Below, piece by piece: positions 1-9,387 of a stretch of 25,494 nt of DNA. Under the pieces are notes generated by a model, which was given only the letters and a program-made list of their open reading frames with translations, searched no databases and was not told where the DNA came from. Position 1 is the first letter of the stretch; each line of letters starts with the position of its first letter. Source of the DNA: Monoraphidium neglectum (lineage: Eukaryota; Chlorophyta; Chlorophyceae; Sphaeropleales; Selenastraceae); the NCBI RefSeq assembly GCF_000611645.1, contig NW_014013524.1, positions 1 to 25,494 of the forward strand. The letters run 5' to 3'. A program made the position numbers and the translations under genes.

Positions 1-1084
1 CCGCGGCACAGCTACGCGCGACGGCATCGCGGTGGCCTGGGCCACACTGGAGCACCTGCTGGTCTCAAACCAGTGCCTCACGCTGTGTGAGACGCCTGGC
101 ACGGCTCGCATATAGCGCTGGGCGGGTAGCAGCCGGCACGCGCCGCGCTCGCTTGTCCGCGACGGGCGCTGTGCGATGGATGTGGTGGTGGGGTCATTGA
201 AGTCCCCACCTCGGGGTGTCGCATCCACAGCAGCGGTGCCTGCCCCTCGCTTCAGCACACACACGAGCACGTGCGCACGCACGCACGCACACACTCACAT
301 ATGCGCGCACACAAGCACGCGCACACATTCCCGCATGCATGCAAGGACCCAGTACACCGCCAACCCAACCCGCCGTTTTCTTTCTTCGGCCGCCTCCCTG
401 CCGCCAGTCACCACACATTACCCGGAGGTCTGGCGGTCGCTGGAGGGCAGCGGCGAGGTGGCGCGCCGTGCGGCTGTGTGGCACATGGCCTACAGCGCGG
501 CGGGCCGCCAGGACGATGGCGACGCATGCACAGCGCAGCAGGCGGCGCCGCGGCAGCATGGGTCTGGTCACGGGCTTGTGGCGGAGGCCGCATCAGCAAG
601 CAACTGCACTGGCAGCCGCGGCGACGGCGGCACTGGCGGTCACGAGGCGGCCCAGGGCGGGCCGCCGCTGGTGTTCCTGTACCAAGTCCGCCCTGGCGGC
701 GCTGGCCGCAGCTTTGGCCTCAACGTCGCGCGCATGGCCGGGCTGCCCCCGCCAGTGGTGTCGCGCGCGTCAGAGGTCGCGCGGCACATGCAGCAGCATG
801 ACCAGGCGCGCGGCCCTGGTGGCAGTGGTGGGGCCGAGGGCAGCGGCGCTAGGGACGCCTGTGGCGCGGCGGCGCAGGGTGCGGCAGTGTGGCACGTGCT
901 GCGCGAAGCCCTGAGCGGCCTGAGGGGCCTGGTGGGCGGCAGCCTGGCCAACGACAGCAGCGGCCCGCAGCGGGCGCCAGGCGGGTGCGATCGCGACGAG
1001 GGCGGCGGTGGGGGCGTGAGCGGCGGCGAGTGGGTGGAGCGCACGCAGGAGGCGGCGCGACGGGCGCTGCTGCACGACCCCTAG
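1..1084 (+). CDS. MSH3: MSH3-like DNA mismatch repair ATPase, C-terminal part (5' end outside window)
   Basis: This is the end of a MutS-family ATPase, which as MutS-beta (MSH2-MSH3) recognises insertion/deletion loops in the nucleus. Two exons are visible, 1-86 and 408-1084, joined phase 1 across a GTGAGA...CAG intron. The first exon reads [20 protein letters not shown], the conserved segment just after Walker B (RGTS-DG in the family). Across the junction comes LTLFTTHYPEV, with the switch histidine in THYP. Exon 2 continues with a WHM motif and then [20 protein letters not shown], the usual end of the ATPase domain and start of the C-terminal helix. THYPE and the LYQ...RSFG spacing fit MSH3 better than MSH6 or MSH2; this is judged from memory of the family. 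A low-complexity Gly/Ala/Gln insert of about 50 residues lies between the WHM and VFLYQ motifs, and the tail is Gly-rich. The stop is TAG at 1082-1084. MutS family is near certain, MSH3 probable. Confidence 0.8.
87..407 (+). other. Intron of the MSH3-like gene with a CA/CG-rich tract
   Basis: The intron starts GTGAGA at 87 and ends in a pyrimidine-rich stretch and CAG at 407. Splicing restores the LTLF-TTHYP reading, which fixes both borders. Positions 255-344 are alternating purine-pyrimidine CA, GCAC and GCGC repeats, a type of sequence that can adopt Z-DNA. The tract ends about 60 bases before the acceptor. Confidence 0.85.
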
Positions 1085-1174
1085 TCAGCGCGGCCCCTCT
1101 TCGCCCTGGCACTCGCTGCAGCTGCGTCCATTGAGAGCTGAGCTCACACAGACGTGTGGGCTCTTTGACAACAC

Positions 1175-1179
1175 TGTAA
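1175..1179 (+). terminator. TGTAA polyadenylation signal of the MSH3-like gene
   Basis: TGTAA is the usual green-algal polyadenylation signal. This copy lies 91 bases after the stop, in the sense orientation, so the transcript probably ends near 1190-1200. Confidence 0.6.
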
Positions 1180-1199
1180 TTCAGTGCTCCCCGCCAAAT

Positions 1200-3799
1200 C
1201 AGTGTGATACTGGTTGGCCCCTGGGTTCTGTCCTGGGCTGCGCTGCACAGGGCTGCTGCGTGCGCCGCTGCGCCCCTGGCCTGCACGCGACCCGTGCGCT
1301 CCCTGTGAGCTGAGGCGCCAGGGCAAGAGTCCGGTGTTACCGGGTGAAGTTCAGCCACCCCCAACCAAAGAAAACTGACGCGCCAACACAAGCTGGTGAA
1401 GTGTTATTGGTGCTCTTTGTGTCAAGAAGGGGAGGCGATACTGTATAGTGCAGGCAGGCAAAGCGCATCATGGCAAGCGGGGCACAAGTTCATGGGTTGG
1501 GCTCCTGCGGGGCGCGGTCCGGTGCGCCCTCGCAGGCTGCGGGGCGGTGCCCGCGCAGCGTGTAGCGTATGAATGAGTGGGCAGTCGGCGGCGAGGGGGA
1601 AGGGGTTGGATCGGCCCATTGGGAGGGCCGCGCGGCGCGCCGGTGCAGCGTGCAATGCCGCTGCCAATCAGGGGTCTTCCCTGGGTGGACGGAATGCGAG
1701 CAGGCAGGAGGCACGGCGCGCAGGGGCCTGGCGGGAGCCGCACCAAATCCCCTTTCCCCGTTTCGTACTGTGGCTGCGTGTGCCTTAGCCCCGTGCGCCC
1801 GCCCCGCAGTGCAGCCCGGCCCAGGTCTGGGGCCGGCAGTCTCACCGACGATGGCCGAGGGGCGCAATGGGCCCGCAGCAGTCAACGCAACACGTGGGGG
1901 CACACAAACGGCAGCCGGTGGCCTGGCCCCAACAGTGAGGGGAGAGGGTTGAAGTGCTGTGACATATAAGTGGCCGTGTTGCGCCGCAGGTATGGGGTAG
2001 GAGGCTCGCGCCACGGCCGCCCAGCCTTGGCGTGGCGCGCGTGGTGGTGCTGGTGCTGGGGTTGGCCCCCCTCGAGGCATTGCTGATGGCGCGGCCACGG
2101 GTCGCGCACCGGACCATCGTGGCAGGGATAAGGAGGGGGTGGCTTATTGAACAGGGTATCAAGAGGGGTGGGCCTGCGGCGCCGCGCGATTACGTATGGT
2201 GGTCCAAGGTGAAAGGGGGTTGAGGACATGAGGGCTACCAACTGGAGGGCGGCCGAAGCAAGGGGCGGCGGGCCGCGGCTCGAGCCGCCGCCACCGCAAA
2301 GCAATAGCCGGCGGGTGCGGCGACGCAGGCCAGGGGGGCACGCCCAGTGGCAGGGGCGCGCGGGTTGCTGGGCGCGAAGAAGAGGCAAAAGGGACGGGTC
2401 TCGGCCATGCGCGAGTGCCAGGGGGCCGCGCACGCCCTACAGGGCAGGCAGGCTGGCTGCCTTGCCATGCCGAGTCCCGGGGGCCGCACGGCCTGCGCGC
2501 ACGGGGCCGCTGCTGTTCCCCCCCTTGTCTGCGGTGATGGCCTTGACGGGCGGCGGCATGCGCCTGCTGGTGAGTGTTCAAAAGTTCATTGTCGGTGCCA
2601 CGCCACTGCCACCCCTAGGCCTGTGTTGGGGGCCCAAGGGGCGACAGAGCAGGCCAGTGGCGCCAGACCAGCCCCACACGCACAGCAGCATCAGCACGTG
2701 ACAGACAGATGATGGCGTGGCCAGGAGGTTGAGGTGTGAGGAAAGGTCGGCACGGCAGGGAGGGGCAAGGGGCGTGCGGCGCCCCCCCGCGCCCCTCCCT
2801 CTGATGCAGCGGCACGCAAAACAGTGCGTGCCCTCCAAGGCCCCTTTCCCGCAATTGCGCATCCGGCAGTTGTCCCACGGCCCAGTGCAAGTGAAGAGGT
2901 GCCGCCTGAAGGCCGGGCGGGGGGAGCCGCAACCCCCTCCCCTGTGGCGAGCAGCGCCGGGCCGCGCACCCATGGCAAGATGCACGAGAGGAGGGTCGGT
3001 GTGCTGGTTGGGCCCACGTGCATACGTAGTTGATGGAGTGTATTGAGGTGTACCATGGCAAAAAGGTAGATAGTTCCGATACCGCATGAGCTGCGAGCAC
3101 AGACAGAGCGGTGCTGTGGTGTTGGCAGCGCAGCGCAGCGGAGGGGTGCGGCCGACTGCTGCCGCACCCCCCCTGCTGCGACTGCCGGCCCGCGATTCAA
3201 CTCGGCATATAATTGGGAGGAGTGCGGGGCGCAATGGTGAGTGGAGGACGGCAGGCACAGGGAGGCCGGCAAGGCCTCTCCCCGCTCCCGCCGCGCCCCT
3301 TCAAGGGGGCACGACGGCACTGGGCCGGGGGTCCATGGCGGCCCCCGCGCTCAGGCAAGGCCGCGCACGCTGGTGCGCACAGCCTGGGCGCGGGTGTGAC
3401 GGGGGTGCGCGCAAGCACAGACAGACGGACAGATGAATGGCACAGAGAGCCCCTCCCCTTCCTCCCCTCCCTGCAAACAAGATGGGTTGAAAGCCACGCG
3501 CGGACGAGTGATGCAGCAGAGCCACAAGAGAGGGCATACAGGGTGGGTGCAGCCAGGCAGCGCTTGGGTGGCGGCCCCGCCGAGCTTGCGGGCAACGCGC
3601 CACGAATCAAGTTGCAGCAAAGCTGCGCGTGCAAACATTCTGTGCTTCAAAAGAAAATGACGCTGGCCCGCGGAGCAGCCGCCGCCCGCACACTTGAATA
3701 ACGAGGGCGGGCACCAGCGCGACAGGGTGAGTCTGGGCAAAGCACCGCGGACTGGTGCATGTGCCTGCCCGCGCGAGCGCGTATGCCCCTGTGGACGGC
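1200..3799. other. GC-rich stretch without a supportable gene
   Basis: Many open frames occur on both strands but none shows a recognisable domain or a convincing exon chain; they look like products of high GC. The right part should hold the 3' UTR of the zinc-finger gene ending at 3800, yet I found no sense-orientation TGTAA for that gene (TTACA on the + strand) between 1390 and 3800. TATA-like words occur on the + strand at about 1964-1970 and 3206-3212 but no start or exon follows that I can defend. Short TCTGTCTGTC-type words recur on the minus strand near 2710 and 3420. Confidence 0.5.
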
Positions 3800-6484
3800 T
3801 CAGCCGGGCGGCGCCCTGCCAAGCCCCCCCGAGAAGGTGCGCCCAAGGCCGCCGGACGACGCCCTGCCCAGGTCGCCCGAGGGTGCGGGTGACGCGCCGC
3901 GCACGCCGCCGCTGACCCCTGAGGCCAGGGCGCTCAGCTCGCTCCTCAGCGCAGACGCCAGCGCGCGCACCACCTGCAGCCGCGGGGCGCCGCGGCCGTT
4001 GGCGCCGCTGGGCGCCGCAGCCGCGCCGCCGGCGGCCTGGTTGCCTGCGGCGGCGGCCTCTGCGCCGGCTACGGCTGCGGCTGCGTCCGTGAGCTCCTGG
4101 AGCTGCGCCGTCAGCGCGCGCAGCTGCAGGCCGCCGGCGCCACGCGCAGGAATGGAGCCCACCAGGCCTGCACCCATTCCCAGGGGCGGGCTGCCCGCCC
4201 CGGCCTGGCCCGCGCCGCCCTGGTCGCCTGCCGAGAGCACGAGCGGCGCGCCGAGGCTGTCCAGGCCGCCGGGCCCGGCGGGGCCGCCACTGCGCGCCTT
4301 GGGCAGCTGCGCGCTGCCGCTGGCGGCCTGGCCCTGGCCCTGGCCGACGTCCATGCTGGCGACAGAGGAGGTGTCCGAGGTGAATGAAGCGGCGCGTAGG
4401 GTGGCGTGGTTGATAGCGTAAGCCTGGCCCCCGACTGGTAGCATCATCACAGGGCCCGACTGGAGCTGCTGCGCCTGCTGCTGCGCCTGCTGCTGCGCCT
4501 GCTGTTGCTGGTGCACCTGATGTTGCTGTGCCTGCTGCTGTTGCGCCTGCACCTGCTGCGCCTGCGCCTGCTGCTGCGCCTGCTGCTGCTGTTGCTGCTG
4601 CTGCTGCAGTGACGGCATGACCGTGAAGGCCGGAGACGTGGGGGCCCCAAAGCTTAGCTGGCGCTGCACGAGCTGCTGCAGCGGCGGCAGCTGAGGGTTG
4701 GTGAACGAGCCGCCACCCATGTTGTGGCCCGGCTGAGTGAACGAGCCGCCACCCATGCTGGAGCCCGGCTGTGAGAATGAGCTGCCGCCCATGCCATGGG
4801 CTGGGTGCGTGAACGAGCCCCCGCCCATGCCGTGCGACGGCTGAGAAAACGAGCTGCCGCCCATGCCGTGTGCTGAGTGCGTGAACGAGCCGCCGCCCAT
4901 GCCGTGCGACGGGTGTGTAAAGGAACCGCCACCCATGCTGTGTGCAGGCTGAGTGAACGAGCCACCGCCCATATTGTGCCCAGGGTGTGTGAATGAGCCG
5001 CCACCCATATTGTGTCCGGGGTGCGTGAACGAGCCGCCGCCCATGCTGTGGGCCGGCCCGTGCGTGAACGACCCGCTGCCGCCGATCTGCAGCAGTGCGC
5101 TGGACGAGCTGAACGTGCTGTTGGTGTCCATACTGCTCACATGCTGCAGCCCCGGCTGCTGCAGCAGAAACATTGCCGGCCGCTGCCCCTGGGGCCCCTG
5201 CTGCGCCGTCTGCTGCATGTGCAGCTGCACTTGCTGCGCGTCCACGAAGCCGATGGGGGCCGCGTCGCCACCCCCACCGCCCAGCAGGACATCGCCCATG
5301 CTTGAAGGCGGCAGCAGGGCCTCACCGCCCGGGCCCATGCCCACAAACTGCGCCCCGCCGCCGCCGGTGCCGTTGCCGTGCTGCTGTGCGCCCACGGCTG
5401 CAGCCAGCAGCATACCATGGTCATCGTCACCCCAGCCCCCAGGAGCGCCCTCGTCGCCCGCGGGCCCGTCCTCCATCATAGGGGGCAGCGGAGTCGACGC
5501 GCCACCCGGCCGCGCGGCACCGATGCCCGGCGGCGCAGCCATCATGCCGGCTGAAATTAATTGCTCCTGCGTCGGAGCACGCAGCTCGTCCGGCCTTTCG
5601 GGAGAAGACGTGGTGCGTGGGTGGCGGGAGGAGGGGAGATGCACGTTGGCCCGAGGTGGCCGGCTGACGGTGGCGGGGCATGCGGCACGACGTGGCAGCC
5701 TGCAGCAGGCTGCATTGATGGGGTGTGGCCGCCTTGGCGGGCCCCTGTGCCGTCACGCCCACCGCTGCGGCCACAGCCTCTCCCAACGCACCTGTGCGCA
5801 AAGAAGCACAGCCGCCGGTCGCACAGGGGTCCCTTGCGGCACATTTCACTGCGAAACTTGAGCGGGTGCAGCCAGTACTCGTACACCTGATGAAAGAGGG
5901 GCAACGCAAGGGATTACAAGGTGGGCGCAACACCGACGTGATGGGTTGTCTACTGCACCAGCATGCGTGCTGGTGCCACCAGTGGTCCCAGTGCCGCTCT
6001 GGCCCACAGCCAAGGTGTGCATCGGCCTTGCCTTGCACAAACAGGGTCGCTCTGCTTGCCCTTCCACGCTGCTGGACAGGTTGAGCTGCTGGCACATGGC
6101 CAGGCCACTAGGAGCCGTGCGCTGCCCACCTGATGCGCCATGTCACAGGCGTCGCCCTTGGGGCAAGCGAACGCTCCCTGAGTGCGATAAGGAGGGACAG
6201 GGCAGGCTTCGTAGGAGCAGCGGCTGGGGGAAGGGGGGCATGCAGCTGCAGTCGGGCAGCACCTCCCACCCTGCCCAGCAGCCTCCCCTGCCCACCATTT
6301 TGGCATAAGGGCACATCACTGGCGTGTAGTAGAACCGCCGCGGGTCGCGCCGCCGCGCCTGCTCCTTGGGGTGCGCCCACGAGCATGAGGACCAGTCGTG
6401 GGACGTCTTCAGGGGGCAGGACAGGATCTTGAACGCGTACATGTGATACTCTACGGGGTCGGGCAGGGGAAAATGGCGCGGCAT
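3800..6484 (-). CDS. Arginine-rich tandem CCCH zinc-finger (RR-TZF) protein with long repeat/polyQ tail
   Basis: The gene has four exons: 6484-6296, 6177-6130, 5886-5792 and 5594-3800, in matching phases, giving 708 residues. An in-frame TAA directly precedes the ATG. Residues 12-50 are the plant-type arginine-rich region: a C23-x5-H29-x4-C34-x3-H38 knuckle followed by ARRRDPRRF. Finger 1 uses C58, C68, C74 and H78. Finger 2 is C95-x5-C101-x4-C106-x3-H110, separated from finger 1 by 16 residues as in plants; FFAHRPDELR follows, close to the plant FFAHTPEQLR. Plant relatives bind RNA and act in mRNA decay and stress granules; the same role here is inference. The remaining 600 residues are low complexity: GGDD/Met-rich, a 12-residue [13 protein letters not shown] repeat (about 281-411), a Gln/Ala tract (about 437-492), and a C-terminal set of short GGLGR repeats. 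No ankyrin repeats precede the fingers, unlike in many plant members. Confidence 0.9.
4450..4615 (-). repeat. CAG/CAA-type trinucleotide tract coding Gln/Ala
   Basis: On the coding strand this is an imperfect run of CAG, CAA and GCG codons giving a Gln-rich, Ala-interrupted tract with occasional His and Val. The CAA and GCG interruptions suggest a tract kept in frame rather than a pure expanding microsatellite. Confidence 0.85.
4695..5084 (-). repeat. 36-bp coding minisatellite (12-residue GSFTHPxHxMGG repeat)
   Basis: About ten tandem 36-bp units lie inside the last exon of the zinc-finger gene. The translated unit is [GS]SF[TS][HQ]P[AGS]H[GNS]MGG. Units differ mainly at silent sites and at the His/Gln and Gly/Ser/Asn positions, while the Ser-Phe and Met-Gly-Gly positions hold, so protein-level constraint is likely. 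The first unit is irregular (HGPAHS) and the last is cut short before a Pro/Leu/Gln-rich segment. Confidence 0.9.
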
Positions 6485-7258
6485 CTTTTAGACATGACAG
6501 TGTTGCGTCGAGCAGCAGCGCATCGTCATGCAATCTGGCGAGGCGCCCATGCCCTTGCCTTCACCCTCGAGAAGTAAGCGTCAGCTGCTTCTCAACGCGC
6601 GCTCATTGTGCCCGCGCATGCACTGTCCCAAGCACCTGGCGTCCGCGTGATGTCATGATCCGTCATCGTGCCTGGGGAGCTCATGGCTACAATGGCCTCG
6701 GGCCCCCTCCCAGGCCGAGTCGCTCCCGCAACCCCCGCCTGCGCGCGACAGGGGCGGTTGCAAGCGGCAGCGCTGCTCGGGCGCCGGTCGAACAACGTGC
6801 CGCGGCTGCATCGCGTACGTGCAGCGCGAGCAATAATCCGGAACGCCGTGTGCGTGCCACTAGGGAGGCCGCTGCGAGCGTTCACAGCGGCCGGCCGCCC
6901 AAAGCTGCGTCGAGCGCAGCATTGCCCGACACCAACCGGCACACCAGCAGCTGCCACCCCGCGCATGTCTTAAGTTCATCCAAGAAGAAACAGCAGTGCC
7001 AGGCTGCAGACCGCACTCCCAAGTATGCCCCTCTATCGCAAGACAGGCAGTCGGGCTGCGGGAGTGCCCCTTCGCGGGCCCCCTGCTCAAGAGGAGCCCG
7101 CCCGTTCGCTACCACGCACTGAAGCCATTCCCAATGAACTCTATCATCCCGCCATCGCTGTCGAGACCGCGGGCAACCACGGCGAGCGAACGCACCCCTG
7201 AGCAGTGAATCACTGGACAACCCCTCCAGAAGGGCGGCCACTGCAAGGTCGTGCAGTG
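6485..7258. other. Upstream region of the zinc-finger gene; no gene seen
   Basis: This should contain the minus-strand promoter and 5' UTR of the zinc-finger gene. Open frames exist on both strands (for example 6655-7122 +), but they show no domain and no splice structure I can defend. Confidence 0.4.
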
Positions 7259-7266
7259 CTATATAG
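7259..7266 (+). promoter_or_regulatory. TATA-like box (CTATATAG)
   Basis: A CTATATAG word stands in otherwise GC-rich sequence about 100 bases ahead of an ATG at 7364 and 157 bases ahead of an exon-like segment starting at 7423. The word is palindromic, so its direction is set only by what follows. No experimental support is possible here. Confidence 0.3.
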
Positions 7267-7422
7267 ACGATTGACGCCACGCGCCAGGGCTCGCGCGCGG
7301 GGCACACGTCTACGCTTCAAGGGGTCGCTTGAAGGGCGGTGCGTTGGATCTGCTGAGGCTTGCCATGTATAGATACGCAAGGCAAATTCCTAAGCAGCGC
7401 AGAAGCGGTCTCTCAGCTTGGT

Positions 7423-8140
7423 GCGGCACCCAATCCCCACCGGCGGTGCCCTCCCAGTGCCGACCCAGCTTCCCGACAAAGCGTCGCCGCGGCGGTGACG
7501 GATTACTTCAAGGTGAGCCATCGACGAGACATGCGGCATCGCACCCCAACGCATGCCACTTAGGCCTGGGGCAAATTGAATTCGCACACGCCGCACACTT
7601 AGGTCGCGGCAGTGGCTGTTTCGGCAAAGTTTTGGCATCGTTGCACACTCCAGCCGGCCGTGCGCACCGATATGAGACGCCACATAAGCAGCGGTGGCGC
7701 CGATGCGCTGCTTGTGCCGCAGTGATAGGCCACAGCATTGCCGAGCGGCTTGCCAACTGCCGCGAGCCAGCCAAGTCCGGGCACCTTAAGTGCCTGGCCG
7801 GCCGCAGCTACACGCTCAGCTGCCGGGCAATTTCTGGCACCCCGGTCGCGCCGGCCAAGCAGCAGCAACCTCTGGTCCCTGGACCTGCGCGCCCTGCAAA
7901 TCATCAAGGCACATGTTGCTTAAATCAGCCATGTGGGCACAACATGCCAGTCATCGCGTTCTACGCATGCGTCCAGCAGGTGACGTTGCACGAGTGCCAC
8001 ATGGGAGCTGGAAGCTGCCAGAAGTTGATGATGATGCCTGCACCCCTGCTGCCAAGCAGGTGAGACCAAGCGTATTAATATAAAACAGCTGAGATTTAGG
8101 GGTATTGACAGGCGCACAGCTCCGCCGGGCCGCCATCAAC
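7423..8140 (+). other. Possible small unannotated multi-exon gene (unidentified)
   Basis: Several weak signs point the same way. Segment 7423-7512 opens after CTCTCAG and ends at a good GTGAGC donor, reading in one frame to ...AAAVTDYFK. A second segment, about 7909-8061, reads ...VARVPHGSWKLPEVDDDA and ends at CAG/GTGAGA, or simply continues to a stop at 8081-8083. A TGTAA signal lies at 8294-8298. I could not link these pieces in phase with confidence, and the product matches no family I know. An alternative is chance open frames; the single 244-codon frame over 7329-8063 competes with this model. Confidence 0.25.
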
Positions 8141-8293
8141 GTAGGGAGGTGGGGCAGAGGGGGTGTCGTAACTGACTCGCTCCTTCCCATGAGCCTGATG
8201 AGTCACCCCTGTTTAATGCCGTTGTGTGCAAGTTCGTCAGATCAGTGAGCCTTCTGACTACGACTGTCTGATGGCTGTGCACACCGTAGTGGA

Positions 8294-8298
8294 TGTAA
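8294..8298 (+). terminator. TGTAA polyadenylation-like signal
   Basis: A sense + strand TGTAA lies shortly downstream of the possible small locus at 7.3-8.1 kb. It converges with the 3' end of the LHCII gene. Confidence 0.3.
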
Positions 8299-8299
8299 G

Positions 8300-8894
8300 A
8301 TTACATGTTGCACGAGAAGGCATGAGGGTCAAGACGTGCACGGCACGTGCAAACTGGCAGGGCGCACGTGTGCACTCACCTGCCGTTACATGAATGTGCA
8401 AGTTGGCGGCTGTATGACAGTGTACATCCTTTCCTGATAAGAAACAGCCATGGCATCCAAGGCCATGACATAGCAGCATTAGGCCGCACTATCTTGCAAG
8501 GATTTTTTGCACAGCAAAGGTGCCAACCAACTGCCGATTGTTTCTTGCAGGCATGACAGCGTCTGTTCGCTGGCCCGTTGGTCTGCAGGCTGCGGGTGCT
8601 GGAACAGCACAGCTTAACATGCTGTACACATGTCCATGCTTCATGTGCTGTCTGTCACCAGCAAGCCCACTGCTCGAAGGCAACAACCAAAACCAAAGGT
8701 TCCCCCCTTCTTCAGGGAACAGCAGGAGCATTGCTGATTGCTCGTTGTGCTGGAGTCAAATCCACGCATAACAGCACTATTCCTGCACTCCTTCACTTCC
8801 ATGGAAGTGCCGGAATCAGGGGCCGGCCAGAAGTTGTATGCGCACAACATGACACCGCAATGCTGGCTGGCCCACTGAGATGGTGAACAAGCAG
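8300..8894. other. Intergenic region between convergent 3' ends
   Basis: I see no gene here. Base composition is closer to even than in the coding regions, and the open frames are short and without recognisable content. Confidence 0.45.
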
Positions 8895-8899
8895 TTACA
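8895..8899 (-). terminator. TGTAA polyadenylation signal of the LHCII gene
   Basis: TTACA on the + strand is TGTAA in the sense of the LHCII gene, about 160 bases after its stop. It is the first copy downstream of the stop codon itself, a reasonable 3' UTR length for this group. Confidence 0.6.
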
Positions 8900-9059
8900 T
8901 GGGAGGACTCTTCCATGAAACCTATGGGGTAACACCTGGGTGTTGGCTCAAAATACAAACAAAGCTTTGATGGACATGTGCAACCCTCCAACTGATAATA
9001 CCACTCTCAAAATGCTTGCATGCTTGACACAGCTGCATGCTTGGTGGCGTGGCAGCAAT

Positions 9060-9344
9060 TTACAGGGTAGGGACGAACTTGGTCGCGAACGCCCTGCAGT
9101 TAAAGGAGGATGGATGCGATGGCGTGCCGATGCTGTGAGCATTTGAGCTAGTTTCTCTTGAGCCCCATGAATCGCCACGCACACACAATGACAACCTTTT
9201 GGTGCAGCACCCACCATGCGTTGTTGACGCCGGGGTCGGCGAGGTGGCTGTCCAGGTTGGCGATGGGGCCCTCGCGGGTCACCAGGCCCTGCACAAAGAC
9301 TGCACGAGTGGCGGCGTGTGCGAGCAAGTGCGCAAGTGTGTGTA

Positions 9345-9387
<43 letters not shown>

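Noticed and set aside
4695..5084. Regular 36-bp repeats resembling a CRISPR array
   Set aside because: There are no unique spacers; the units are contiguous, multiples of three, and code for a conserved 12-residue repeat inside a well-supported exon.
9158..9214. LHCII reading on past NNAW into WVLHQKV and a stop
   Set aside because: A GTGGGT donor follows the AW codons, and the small exon 9060-9093 restores the expected WAFATKF ending.
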